From the NCBI RefSeq assembly GCF_003945595.2, contig NW_024104365.1:6915049-6979048 (forward strand): 64,000 bases of DNA, in the 5' to 3' direction. Below, in pieces: positions 48,834-59,849 of this stretch. The position numbers were made by a program, and so were the translations under genes. Every line of letters starts with the position of its first letter. Within the stretch, counting starts at the first letter, position 1. This DNA comes from Pipra filicauda. Lineage: Eukaryota; Chordata; Aves; Passeriformes; Pipridae. Under the pieces are notes generated by a model. It saw nothing but the letters and a program-made list of their open reading frames with translations, did no database searches and was not told the DNA's origin.

Positions 48834-51800
48834 TAAGGGGTGGTCTGCAACACCTGATAGAAAAGTGTGTGTTCAGTAACTGCAAAATCAAGGAGGTGGC
48901 TGGTCTACTGAAAATAAGTGGATGGTATAAATATAAAATTTTTATTAATTGCTTCTGAAAGATGAGTAAGCAGAAAATGTTTGGGAAAGTATACGTGGAG
49001 AAAATATTGTAGTAAAAAATGACTTTAACATCAAGGGTTTATTTTCTTAATCATTTGCGTGTATAACACACAATATTAAGCTCACTGAAAAAAATCCAAC
49101 CATTACTACGAAAATAAAATTGCACTACTGTACCCTTATGACTGAACTTAATGCATTAACAAGTTTCCTAAAGATTCCATCATGCAGTTCAAGTGTAGGC
49201 TTAAAACCCTGCTATTTTCATCACAGTTATGTTCTGAAAGCCATGTAATTTACTGAACATATAAAATACAAGTGGTGAGTATTTTAAACAGTTTTAGGGG
49301 TTTGGTTTTGGTCTCATTTGGTTCACTTTGGGGATTTTTTTATTTTACTTGTTTGATTTGGTTTGATTTTGTGTTTGGGATTTTTTTTTGCTAATAGGAG
49401 AGAGTATTATTGTAAAAATTAATTAAATTATTGAAATAAAAAATTGATTCAGAGACTAAGTCTACCAAAGTTTGTCAGTAGAATTTACATCATAATACTT
49501 GAAATCTCCTGTGTGAACATGGAGACTTCAGTTGTTACTTTGCACAGTTTGCTTTTGTTTGTTTCTCTATTCTGTTTTCACCTTAACCTGTTTTTACCAT
49601 TTCAGCATCACTTTATAAGGATGAACAGATAAAATTAGGGCTATATTTTTCCTAGCTGTGAAGATTCATCCTGTAAGATACAATTGCAAATTTCGTCCTT
49701 AACGTTGTTATCACTTTTATGTGGTTGTCTTGGCTGTGTTGACTTGCTTAAATATCTTGTAAGTAAGCCATAATTTCTCTGTTTGGTTTTTTTCCAACTG
49801 TTTTGAGTTCTTGTTGGTATATGAGGTATTTCCAAAATATTCCTTTTTTAAGGGAATACTTTGAACTAAAAATGAAGTTCTAGTATCCATTTATATGGAT
49901 GAAATTCACATTCACAGTTAATGAGGAAGTCATACCAGCTTAAAAATCAGCATACTTACCATTATTTCATGTTTTTATTGATTTTTTATCTAACACAAGA
50001 TTAATATATGTATACTGTTACCTTTCAAATTATTTCTTGATTTTTGTTGCTTGAATCTGAAAAAGTTAACATCCAGGTCATTAACTCATTTTAAATTGTA
50101 TGAGTACTTTTATTGCCGTGACTTTTCCGACTTTGAAAGGATAAATAAATAAACAATGAAACATTGGTTTCTAAATCAGCAATAAGTGCATGATTTTCTT
50201 TTGTTGTACCAGATAAAGCATACACAAATATTTAATGAACATAACACCTTAAAATTTCATGACCACATTATTATTAACAATAATAATTATTACTGACTTT
50301 CATTCACCTATAATATTTTGTTAATATTTACTAGAAGTACTTAGAAAAGATTATTGAATTGACAACTGTCTGAGGAATATGCTGCTTTCAGGAGAAACAG
50401 GAACCATGATATAAAAAAGTAGAGTTTAAGTTGTTCTTCCTCAAACTCATCAAAACCTAAAATGCAGTGCTACTAACACTTCTAATATTTGGTCCACTGA
50501 AATAGATGTGGGTGCATCATATTGAACACAGTCAACTATATTGTACAGACAAAATTATGATATTTAATCTCATTACATATTATAATTGCAGCTGTGATGA
50601 TCTAAACACAGAAAAACTTTTGGATCTCTTTTAGATTATTTAGTAGAGCATAAAAAGAGAAAAAAATAAAAAAATACCTTTACTTTTTTTCAAAGATCTA
50701 CCTGACAACACTAACTGTTTAAGCTGTGCCCTTTAGTGTGATTTCATAAATGCTGTTTCATTCACAACAGGAAATGTTAAAACTGTTAAAAAAAATTAAA
50801 ACCGTGAAAGATTTCTTTATATTTTAACTTAGTTCTAATGTATTTATTTCCTCATTAGCAAACCAAATTTGCTAAACAAAAGAAAACAATGGTGTGGATA
50901 AGATTTTTATACTTCTGTAGTCTTTCTAAGAACTGATCTAGACTAGACTTTTAGAGATATGTACAGACTGCAATATTCTATCTACAGAGACATACATTGA
51001 AATTACCATTTCATCTGAGTGTATATATATCTTTTTGTGACAAAATATGAAAACCAGAAAATGAACATATTTATCTTGTCAGGCAGTAGCTTGGAATGAC
51101 TAATTTAATGTGAACTAAACAGGTGAAATTAAACTTGAGTACAGCATACCTAACTGTAATAATTCAAAGATTTCAAGTTCTACCCCAGCACCCACTCTCT
51201 CTTCCCCCCAGAGGGTCATAGAATATTTTGCTTATAGCAATTGCTGCATGCAAGTAAGATCATGGTTTTGAGACACTCATCTAAAAGGCTTTTGAAACCT
51301 CATTTTAATGATGCCCTCAAGAGAAACATAGTGTTTCTTAAAAACAGTATTATCCAGAAAACTCTGGGCTATACACACAGTATTTCCATCATGTCATGAC
51401 AGGCCACCCTGAGCTGTCAATAGTGTCTGGTATATAAAATATTACATCACTTCTGAGACATGCTTCACTTTACACTTAAATTCTATTAAAAGTGTGGTGT
51501 ATCATGCACTTTACTCTTGCCTGTCTGTTTTTAACAAGTGTCTTGCTAGAGAATTCTGTCTGTTTCACATTTCTAGTGACCAGTGATGAGACTTAGCTGA
51601 ACTGTAGGTAATCTTCCATTTCCATGCATAGCTCTGGCAACTTCAATATTAATCCACATGAATTATTAATCATAAACAGGAAAACAAGAAAAACTTTTGT
51701 TTGGACAATATTAGCATTTTTTTCTGCTGGGATGTCCATTTTTCTGTAAATGTAGCTCACTGACAAATGAAATCAGGTGAAAACCTTACTCATCCCCTAA

Positions 51801-51937
51801 ATATTTGTAATAATCTTTTATTCCCTTGGGGATTATACAAGAATGTTGAATCCCAGTTTTGTAAAACCACAATATCTTGTATTTACAAAGGAAAAGATAT
51901 TGTTATTTCTATATTTCTGTTTCCATTACTGTTATAT

Positions 51938-51968
51938 ATACTACATATATATATACATATATATATCA
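51938..51968. repeat. (AT)n microsatellite
   Basis: Imperfect TATATA and CATATATATA units, about 30 bp. Confidence 0.75.
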
Positions 51969-53486
51969 TACTAGAGAATATTTATGCTATCACAGCTCCA
52001 GAGATCTAGCCATGTACTGTGAATTATTTTCAGTCAGTGGCACATATTGTACAAGCAAAGAAACATCTCTGCCCAAAAAATGTTTAAAACCTGTCATGGT
52101 TAAAAGACCTTCAAATATCTGAAAATGAGCCTGTTGTTATCTCTTAGACATAAAAGAATAACTTCATAATATTTAAGAAGGCTGACATACAGATCATCTG
52201 TCTGCTGTCTTCAGTGGGAGGATGTATGGAAAAAAAGTCATGATATCAAACTTTTATTAGGTTGCCAAGTGGTTGTAATTTTACAAACTTTTTTTTTTAA
52301 ATCTTGAATTCTCCTTATTGATTTGACTGACAACTAATACATTTCATTCTCCTCAGTGACTGTCATCAGGTGTTAATTTTCAGTTATGTTTGGCCTAGAG
52401 TAGGTTTGAACCATTGACCCATTAATGAGTGTCTGCATTCCATTGTGTTCTCCAGTGCTCTGACATTATTTATCACTAAAAGTCAAATAAAAAGTAATTA
52501 AAATGTACTCAACATCACACAGACCAGTCCTCATAGTATTTTTGAAATGTTCACCTGCAGATATAATTATACAAGAGCTATTAAATATTATGGCTAAGAA
52601 CTGCTTCCTCATATGAATAAAAGTGCATGATATATTGCTTATTTATATCTGAATTTTAACAGGCAGAAGAATTTCTTTTTTCAGTTTATAGAACATCAGC
52701 ATTACATGTTTGAAGGATACACAGCAAAAAAGTTCTAAACTGCCCAAGTAACTTGCTGCAAGTGATTGATTCAAATAATTGTTTCATTTAATTTTATAGT
52801 TTCTTACTTCTAGTGCTGCCATCCTGGTCAGGATTTCAATTTCTGTCCTGCCACTCAGCAAATTCAATGAGACTGGGTTAACCAGGGATCCATATCTGCA
52901 GGTAGCCTAATGCAACAAGTTTACAAGGTGTACCCAGACATTTTGTTTCTTTATTCACTATTTCTTCTTCAGAACTTGTCTTAAAATTTTCCAGACTACA
53001 TATCTCTGCAAATCTCCTCCTATGTGATGTCAGTTTTTCTAACCCCAAATTAAATTCTTAATCTTGTCTCTCTTTCAAAAAGTCATGCCATTTTATTCTA
53101 TCCATTCCCTTTTTTACACTGCTGTTATGTTTCTGTTACTACTCTGCTAGTTATGTTTCTGTTTTCATAGAGCAAAAACAAGTGAGAATAAATGAAGAAT
53201 AAAGAAAAGTCACAAATTTAAGTAGGCAAAGTAAAGAAAGAATTTAACCTTTTTTTTGGGGTAAACTAAAGTAATAATTTATTTTTAAATTCCTAAAACA
53301 ATCCAACAATTGGGAATGTATTTTCTTTATGTTGAGATGAAATTTTCCTAATCTAAAAATTAGCACATCATTCTCTAATGTTCCCTTTCAGACTGTAAGT
53401 GATTGTTTCCTGGTATTACACGTCTGTCCTGGCTCAACTAGGGAAAAATATGAATAGCTCCCTTTTTCCACTCTTGCATGAAGAGA

Positions 53487-54076
53487 GACGGGAAAGCAGC
53501 TCTGTAGAGAAGCATCTGGGGGTCCTGGTGAAAAACAAGCTGTCCACGAGCCAGCAGTATGCCCTTGAGGCCAAGGAGGACAATGGTGTCCTGGGGTGCC
53601 TTAGGAAGAACATTTCCAGCAGGTCTAGGAAGTGATCCTGCCCTCTGCTCAGCCCTAGTGAGGGACAAGAGAAACAAGAAACTACTCGAGAGGTCCAATG
53701 GAAATCTACAAAGATGATTAGGGGACCAAAACATCCCTCTTACAAAGAAAGGCTGAGGGAGCTAGGCCTGTTCAGCCTCAAGAAGAGGCGACTGAGAGGG
53801 GACCTTATCACTGTACAAATATCTTAAGAGTGGGTGTCAAGAGGATAGCACCATATGGTCATCAGTGGTGCCCAGTGACAGGACAAGGGGCAGTGAGCAC
53901 AAACTGAAACACAGGAAATTCCATCTGAATATGAGAAAAACTTCTTTACTGTGGAGATGACAGAGCATTAGAACAGATTGCTCAGAGTTTGTGGAGTCTC
54001 CCTTTCTGGAGATATTCAAAACCTAAATGATCTCCAGAAGTCCCTCCTAAACCCCAACATTCTGTGATTCTGTGAG
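53487..54076 (+). mobile_element. CR1 LINE 3' end, 5'-truncated
   Basis: It begins around GGGAAAGCAGCTCTGTAGAG in the region after the RT core, then AACAAGCTGTCCACGAGCCA, and runs to the CR1 terminus (CATTCTGTGATTCTGTGAGA) at about 54076. There is an internal deletion near 53660, where CCCTAGTGAGG is joined to GACAAGAG and the usual CACCTGGAGT block is missing. The catalytic domains are absent. The terminus passes directly into a GATA/GACA microsatellite. Confidence 0.92.
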
Positions 54077-54131
54077 AGATAGATTATCTAGATAGACAGA
54101 CACATAGATAGGTAGATAGACAGATAGATAG
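54077..54131. repeat. GATA/GACA microsatellite at a CR1 3' end
   Basis: Imperfect four-base units (AGAT, AGAC, AGGT) start immediately after the CR1 terminal ATTCTGTG repeats. The microsatellite probably grew from the element's terminal short repeats or from its target site. Confidence 0.88.
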
Positions 54132-55199
54132 AGTAATGTGCGTGTGTACAAAACGAGGAAGGTGGGAATATTTGACAACAGAAGCATTCCAAAGAGAGTG
54201 CTTCATCATATTTATGTACAGGTACAGTAGGGCAGTAAATCATATTCTACTACCCAACTTAAAAATCTCTATTGCTCACGATGGGTTACTTTCTTTTTCT
54301 CAATGCTTGTATGACAAAACCACAAAAAGTAATTGAAACCATAAAGCATACTTTTGTCTTATAAAACACCCCTGACATTCAAGTGCAGTTTTGGTTACTA
54401 CCACTGCATGTGGAATGAAAAACTGTAAGTATATTTGTGATGAATGCTAATACAGAAATTACTATTTTCCTATACCAGATAATCACTTGTTAAACTCTAG
54501 AATGTGTTTGCCATGCAATACTATTCCTGTTCCAAAGGACTAGTTTCATAGTTACCTTTCCCCCTCAATGGATTAATTTTTAATTATTTGTCTTTTGGTT
54601 TAAATTTATTTCACACAATTACACAAAACATTTCATAAATCATTACTTTTAGAGTAAAAAAATACCATGAAATTTTCAGGGGAAAATAGACATGGTTTTG
54701 TCTTCAAAATATTTGCTGTCAGCTTTAAGCCAGTGATTTATGGTAAGCAGTTCTTTTCTGCATTTTTTTTCCTCCATTGAAAGCAATTTTGATGTGAAAA
54801 AAAAGTTATTATCTCTAATAATAAAAAGAAAGTGTAAATGTTAGGTATCTATTTCTTTATGAAATGTTTCAACTGCAAGTATTTTGAACACTTTATACTG
54901 TTGTAAGTAGAAGAGGTTAGAAAAATTTTTGCTCATTCTTCAGTCTATCTGAAAATTTACTAGTAACAGCAAGTGCACAATCAGTGTGTTCCATGAGTCT
55001 CTTCCATTACATCTGAACTTTACAGTAGCTTCTCTTTTTAGCAACAATCAAAAGTAATTACTGCCTAACAAGTATTCCAGACACAGAAGCTGACTAGATT
55101 TCGTTGTGGAGGTGTTTTAGGTAGACAGCAGTGACTCTGTACTGCTGTACATGTACTCTGTACATTATGGTTTTATTTCAAACACAAGGAGCTGTGTTT
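54132..55199. other. AT-rich DNA, no gene seen
   Basis: There is no recognised feature between the microsatellite and the CR1 cluster. Confidence 0.6.
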
Positions 55200-55630
55200 C
55201 CACCAGGCAGCTCCTGTTGTGTGGCTGCCACATGCAACTAGTTGAGCAAGTGTTTGTGCATCTGGGAAGGACCTTCTGGCTGGTGTCAGGGACCTGCACA
55301 TCAGCGAGACCTGGTGCTGCAAGCAGAACCAGATTTATGTTACAGGATATGAAAAGGGGATAGTGTCCCCTTTGTTCTGTAAATGAGGTGGAAAGGGTTT
55401 GGGGAACAGTGCGTGGATCTTGTGGGTCAATAGTTGCTTGCACAGCAGGTACTAATTGCAGGGATGCAGCTTTTGCAACATTGAAACCTGTGCTGAGGAT
55501 CAAGGACTGCAGAGGAGAGATGGAATGCACCTGATAAAAACTGTCAAGACCACATTTGCCGAGAGACTGGCTGAAGTCCTGAGAAGTGTTTTAAATTAGT
55601 GCGATGAGGGAGGGAGACTATGTCGTAGAG
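55200..55630 (+). mobile_element. CR1 LINE, outer copy, 5' part (ORF1 region)
   Basis: The segment encodes part of the CR1 ORF1 esterase domain and then the inter-ORF stretch (GTTTTAAATTAGTGCGATGAGGG, like the CR1 ...TTTAAACTAGG... motif). It stops near 55620-55635, where an unrelated part of CR1, the post-RT region, begins. It resumes at 56227 with the sequence expected to follow, so a second CR1 inserted into this one. The left edge is uncertain. Confidence 0.72.
55250..55560 (+). pseudogene. CR1 ORF1 esterase-domain remnant
   Basis: The frame at 55250 reads VFVHLGRTFW, a decayed form of the HxGxND block of the SGNH-type esterase in CR1 ORF1. Further on, RRDGMHLIKT (about 55510-55540) corresponds to the C-terminal block with the catalytic Asp-x-x-His pair: Asp at 55519-55521 and His at 55528-55530 are both intact. 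Stops and frame changes lie between them. CR1 ORF1 supplies an RNA-binding/esterase accessory protein for retrotransposition. This copy is dead. The identification is from motifs only. Confidence 0.65.
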
Positions 55631-56226
55631 TACATCACGCAAAGCATCGCCAGCCGGTTGAGGGAGAGGATTGTCCCCCTCTGCTCTGCACTGGGGCGGC
55701 CTCACCTGGAATATTGTGTGCAGTTTTGGGCACGGTAATAAAAAAAGATATTAAGCTGTTAGAGACCATGCAAAGGTGGGCAACAAAGATGGTGGAGGGC
55801 CTTGAGGGGAAGAAAAATGAGGAGTGGCTGAGGTCACTTGGTCTGTTCAGCCTGAAGAAGAGAAAACTGAGGGGAGACCTCATTGCAGTCTACAACTTCC
55901 TTGTGAGGGGAAGAGGGGGGGGAAAGACACTGATCTCCTCTCTTTGGTGACCAGTGACAGCACTTGAGGGAATGGCCTGAAATAGTATCAGGGGAGGTTT
56001 AGGTTGGATATTAGCAAAATGTTCTTCACCTAGATGGTTGGACACTGGAACAGGATCCCCAGGGAAGTGGTCACAACACCAAGCCTAGCAGAGTTCAAGA
56101 AGTGTTTAGACAATCCTTTCAGACACATGATGTGACTCTTGGGGATGGTCCTGTGCAGGGCCAGGAGCTGGACTCAATGATCCTTTTGGGTCCCTTCCAG
56201 CTCAGGATATTCTCTGATTCTGTGAC
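55630..56226 (+). mobile_element. CR1 LINE 3' end inserted inside another CR1
   Basis: It starts in the post-RT region (ACGCAAAGCATCGCCAGCCG) and runs to the 3' terminus: GGTCCCTTCCAGCTCAGG, then ATTCTCTGATTCTGTGA ending about 56225. The flanking pieces on both sides belong to a different, more 5' part of CR1 and would join up without it. It is less decayed than the host copy. The open frame 55714-55950 is a remnant of this untranslated and post-RT region, not a gene. Confidence 0.88.
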
Positions 56227-56325
56227 CCATAGTCAAGAGGGGAAAGTCCGGATAGGTTGAATGGAGAAGAGTACAGGATGATGGGAACACAGAGTGATGA
56301 AACAGGGAAGAGGGACATCTGCCTC

Positions 56326-56423
56326 AAATGTGTGTATACAAATGCTCTCAGCCTGAGAAGCAAACAGGAGAGACTAGAGGTCCACGTGCAGCTACAGCAC
56401 TATATCAGTATTGCAAAATGTGA
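56326..56423 (+). pseudogene. CR1 endonuclease N-terminal remnant
   Basis: The frame reads KCVYTNALSLRSKQERLEVHVQLQHY, matching the start of the CR1 endonuclease (Y-T-N-A-x-S-L-x-x-K-Q-x-E-L). The Asn of this block is part of the metal and DNA-binding site in APE-type nucleases. The frame is soon lost. Confidence 0.72.
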
Positions 56424-57024
56424 AGGACCACCTTGAGTGTGTAAGGGTCACCTATGGGATTTACAAAATACAGGCTGAGAGATTGTGTTTCAGGGCCAGA
56501 GGATAGGCCACTAAGTGCAATGCTAAGTCAGGACTGTTCATCAGGACAGTAAACTGGACAAAGCCTTCTTGAAATAACTGTGTCACAGATGCTTGTTCCC
56601 AAGTCAAGGAGACTGAGGGTGATCTCTAGCCACTGCAGGAAAGAAAATGTTGCATGCACCTATGAAGTTCAAAAGGAATAAATGCAGAAAGTACGGAAAT
56701 GGGTTGGCTTCACTTTGATGTCAAGGAAAAACATGGAGACCCCTGGGATAATATTTCAGGACTCAGGAAGGAAGTGATTGGAAGCAGTCAACGCAGATTT
56801 TTCACCTAACTGCCCCTGGTGATAAAATGACTGGATCTGTGGGCAGAGATGGCATTTAGCTTGAATATAGCAAGGCTTAGGAAACTGTCTCCTGAAATAC
56901 TTCTGTATCCAAGTTAGATCAGAGGTGGGATGTGAAGACTACTAGTAAATAACCAGTTGGATGGTAGGGCTCACATGGTTAACTGGGTTGTTGTCTACTT
57001 GGAGGCTGGCAACCAGTGCTGTAG

Positions 57025-57139
57025 TACAGGGTCCATCCTGGGACTTTCCCTGCAGAACATTTCTCTTAGTGACCTGGAGGAAAGAACAGAGAGCACACTT
57101 ATTAGTTTTGCTGATGACAGCAAGATGGAAACATGCTAG
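57025..57139 (+). pseudogene. CR1 RT catalytic box remnant (FADDS)
   Basis: The frame reads GSILGLSLQNISLSDLEERTESTLISFADDSKMETC and then a stop. FADD (57107-57118) is RT motif C with both catalytic Asp intact. This is the only complete FADD box in the window. Confidence 0.85.
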
Positions 57140-57353
57140 AGAGCCAGGCTGCCTTCTGTGGACCTGAGCAGCTGTAAGGAAGGGGCCACAAGTGACCCTG
57201 TGAAGTTCAGCTAAGACATGAAGTTTATTTTTTTGTAATAAAAATCAAAGCAATTTTCAATCTTTTTAAACATCTTTAATTTCATATAATGTTACAGACC
57301 TTAAAAGTACAGAAGCTTTGTTGATCATAGATTTATAAAAAAATTATATACTC

Positions 57354-57543
57354 TGTGAATTAACCACAGTTGACAGCTAACCCCCACACAGACACTTGCT
57401 CACTCACCCACATTGGGATAAGGAAGACAGTTAAAAGGGTAAGTGAGAAAATATTTAGACTGAGGTAAAGACAGCTTAATAGGTAAAGAAAAAGCTGCAT
57501 GTACAAGCAAAGCAAATTAAGGAATTCGTTCACTACTTCCATC
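57354..57543 (-). mobile_element. ERV LTR, first part (split by CR1)
   Basis: It starts TGTGAATTAACCACAG and carries AGCTAACCCCCACACAGAC, TGCTCACTCACCC, GACAGCTTAATAGGTAAAG and AAGGAATTCGTTCACTACTT, blocks recognised from avian ERV LTRs. The minus orientation follows from the polyadenylation-like ATTAAG read in reverse. The sequence stops at ACTTCCATC (57535-57543) and continues at 59438 with ACTCCCATCAGCAGG. A 1.9-kb CR1 lies between. Confidence 0.8.
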
Positions 57544-57624
57544 CAGGCCCAATGCATAGGAAGATCTACTGCCTTCCTGAAGCCTGGGCTAAGGACATCA
57601 CCAGGAAACTTTCTAGCCTGGTGT

Positions 57625-57713
57625 GGCCCTCAGACAACTGCTTATTACTGGTCTTCCATGTAAGGGCAATGAAGTGGCAATACATGGTCCAAGGGCAATC
57701 AAAAAGGACTTTT
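57625..57713 (+). pseudogene. CR1 ORF1 esterase-block remnant
   Basis: The sequence reads VFHV in one frame, then after a one- or two-base shift GNEVAIHGPRAIKKDF. This corresponds to the HVGxNxxA block of the CR1 ORF1 esterase domain and the helix after it. The frameshift falls exactly inside the HVG motif. Identification is by motif only. Confidence 0.58.
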
Positions 57714-58261
57714 GGGGCGTAAGTTATATTCTCCTCTATACTTCCTGTTGAAAGTAGCAACACTGGAGGAAACAAACAGGCTGAGTCTATTAACACATCA
57801 CTCTGCAACTGATATCACCACCAAAATTTTGTGGGTTTTGACAATCGAATGGCCTAAACATCACCAGACATGCTGGCATTAATGAGACTCACCTTACTCA
57901 GCTATAGAGGAGAGTCTTTGCTTGGGAACTTGCAGGGCTCATTGACAAAGCTTTAAACTAGATATGACAGGGAAGGGGAACAATATCAGGCTTGCCTTTG
58001 GCAAACTGTGGGATGGCAGGCCAAGGTTAGAGGAATAGGTTGCTAACAATGGCCCACTACCAGTGACTGAACTGTGCTAGCCTCACTGGATCACGCTTGC
58101 AGTCTTACAGAGACCGGCCAGGGACTTCTGAGGTAACAGAAGCCAACATGGAAACAGTATGGAAATATCTCAAAGGAATTATGGGATGTTCCTCTGGGAA
58201 GGAAATATGACAGATAGCCCAGCTGAGGTGCCTTTAGACCAGTGTACACAACACAGGCAAC

Positions 58262-58332
58262 ATGCGGGAGGAGCTGGAAGCCAATGCGCTGCTAGAAAGT
58301 TATGACCTTATTGCTACTACTGAAACAAGATA
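58262..58332 (+). pseudogene. CR1 endonuclease N-terminal remnant
   Basis: The frame reads MREELEANALLESYDLIATTETR and a stop. It matches the CR1 endonuclease segment with EELE, YDLIA and TET. The Glu of TET is the metal-binding residue of APE-type nucleases. A deletion directly follows and removes the rest of the domain. Confidence 0.75.
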
Positions 58333-58839
58333 GTCAGTGGGATCCCCTGGGAGGCTGCCCCACAGGACAAGGGAGCAGATCAGACCTGGTAGATCTTTAA
58401 GAAAGACTTCTATAGAGCACACGAGCTGGCCCAGAAGCAAGAAATTGGGCAAAGAAGGTAAGAGACTGGCATGGCCGAGTAGGGACTACTGGGCCAGCTA
58501 AAGGGAAAGAAGCAAATGCACAGGCCGTGGAAGCTGGGACAGCTGACCTAGGAAGAGTATAGAGATGAAATTCAGTTGTGTAGGAGTGGGTTGAGAAAGG
58601 CCAAGGTAAAGCTGGAACTGAACTTGTCAAGGGACCCAAGAATAACAGGAAGGGCTTCTACAGGTGTGTTAACCAGAAGAGGACAAAGAAGGTGTACCCA
58701 TCCGAATAAACAAGGCTGGAAAACTGGTAACAGTGGATGAGAAGGCCAAGCTATTTGAAATTTTTTGCCTCAGTCTTTAATGGTCACCTCTCTTCTTGCA
58801 CTTGTTAAGTGGACGTACAGCAGGAAGGGGACTGGGGGA

Positions 58840-59060
58840 GCAAAATGCTTCCTACTTGAGTAAAGATCAAGTTCATGACCACCTGAGGAATCTGAATGTA
58901 CAGAAGTCTATAGGACCTGATGAGATGCATCCCAGAGTCCAGAGGGAATTGGTTGATGTAGTTGCCAAGCCACTCTCCATGATATATGAAACATCTGATG
59001 AAGTCCCTGCTTACCAGAAGAAAGGGAAACAATGTACCCATCTTTAAAAATGATAGAAAG
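58840..59060 (+). pseudogene. CR1 RT N-terminal remnant
   Basis: The frame reads [45 protein letters not shown]. This is the conserved CR1 stretch just before and at the start of the RT (L-N-x-x-K-S-x-G-P-D-x-x-H-P-R-V). It is well preserved for about 80 codons and then lost. No motif A or C follows. Confidence 0.85.
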
Positions 59061-59437
59061 GAGGACTCTGGTTACTACTGACTTGCCAGCCTCCCCTCTG
59101 TACCTGGTAATATCATGAAACTGATCCTCCTAGCAGCTCTGCTAAGGCATGTGGAGGACAGGGAGGTGATTTGAGACAACCAGCATGGATTCACAAAGGG
59201 CTAGATGTGAAGAAGAAATTCTTTACTGTGAGAGTGGTGAGGTACTGGGACATACTTCCCAGGGCAGCTGTGGATTCCCCATCTCCTGAGGTATTCAAAA
59301 CCAGGTTGGATGGGGCTCTGAGCAACCTGGTCTAGTGAAAAGTTTTCCTGCTTACAGCAGCAGTGTTGGAACTAGATTATCTTTCAGGTCCCTTCCACCC
59401 ATCCCATTCTTCGATACTCTGATTTTCTGATTCTATA

Positions 59438-59805
59438 ACTCCCATCAGCAGGCAGATATTTAGTGATTTCCAGGAAAGCAGGGCTTCATCACATGTAACT
59501 GTTTCTTGTGAAGACAAATGCCGTAATTCCAAATGTTTGTCCTCCTGCTTCTTTACCCCAGCTCTTATTGCTGAGCAATAATGTCATATAGAATGGGATA
59601 GCCCTTTGGTTATTTGAGGTCACACATTGTCACTGTGTCTCCTCCCAGCTTCTAGTGGGAAACAAAGAATGCCTCATTGGTATACAAGAACTGTTCAGGA
59701 ATAGATAAAATATCAGTATGATGTCGACATCGTTTTTACCACAAATCCGAAACATAGCACAATATGAGTGGCTATCAAGAAAATTAACTCTCAGTCAAAC
59801 CAGTA
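59438..59805 (-). mobile_element. ERV LTR, second part
   Basis: It continues the LTR from 57543: ACTCCCATCAGCAGGCAG, a TTTCCAGGAAAGCAGGGCTT block, AATGTCATATAGAATGGG, and a final AAGAAAATTAACTC..AAACCAGTA block. Read on the minus strand the last block is the start of the LTR (TACTGGTTTGACTGAGAGTT), like the common avian ERV start. The expected terminal CA is mutated, so the exact end (59804-59810) and the target duplication are unclear. Joined length is about 550 bp. Confidence 0.8.
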
Positions 59806-59810
59806 TATAT

Positions 59811-59849
59811 ACATAGAAGGAAAGTAATACCTGGGGGTCATCTAGTCCA
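59811..59849 (-). mobile_element. Possible 39-bp CR1 3' tail
   Basis: The plus strand reads ACATAGAAGGAAAGTAATAC, then CTGGGGGTCATCTAGTCCA. This resembles the reverse complement of a CR1 3' end (..GACTAGATGACCCCC.. AGG..CTTCC.. TCTATG). It directly abuts the 3' end of the RTE-like element. It is short, so similarity by chance cannot be ruled out. Confidence 0.45.

Larger units (their letters stand above)
46526..53486. other. 7 kb AT-rich DNA, no gene seen
   Basis: Nothing coding is recognised. It holds the TGTC/TGCC microsatellite at 48765-48833, a GTTTGGTTT-type T/G-rich stretch (49300-49390) and an AT microsatellite at 51938-51968. Small open frames across the microsatellites are low complexity. 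Confidence 0.6.
56227..57215 (+). mobile_element. CR1 LINE, outer copy, continuation
   Basis: This continues the copy begun at 55200. First come the inter-ORF and endonuclease start (AAGAGGGACATCTGCCTCAA). A degraded middle follows, with deletions, including a trace of RT motif A near 56850 (CTTGAATATAGCAAGG). The RT motif C region is at 57025-57139. It ends at about 57215 without a recognisable CR1 3' terminus, so the 3' end is deleted or too decayed to see. Confidence 0.78.
57544..59437 (+). mobile_element. CR1 LINE (1.9 kb) inserted in an LTR
   Basis: This CR1 spans the ORF1 esterase region (57625-57713), inter-ORF sequence (about 57930-58160), the endonuclease start (58262-58332), pre-RT (58340-58800), the RT N-terminal part (58840-59060) and, after a deletion joining RT at about 59200 to untranslated sequence (GATGTGAAGAAGAAATTCTT), the 3' terminus (AGGTCCCTTCCACCC, then CTGATTCTATAAC). 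It is flanked by ACTTCCATC and ACTCCCATC (8 of 9 matches), consistent with duplication of LTR target sequence. Internal deletions have removed the endonuclease core and the RT catalytic box. It is younger than the LTR it sits in. Confidence 0.83.

Noticed and set aside
48691..48958. Open frames on both strands with Cys/Leu or Thr/Gln/Arg repeats
   Set aside because: They are products of the TGTC/TGCC microsatellite.
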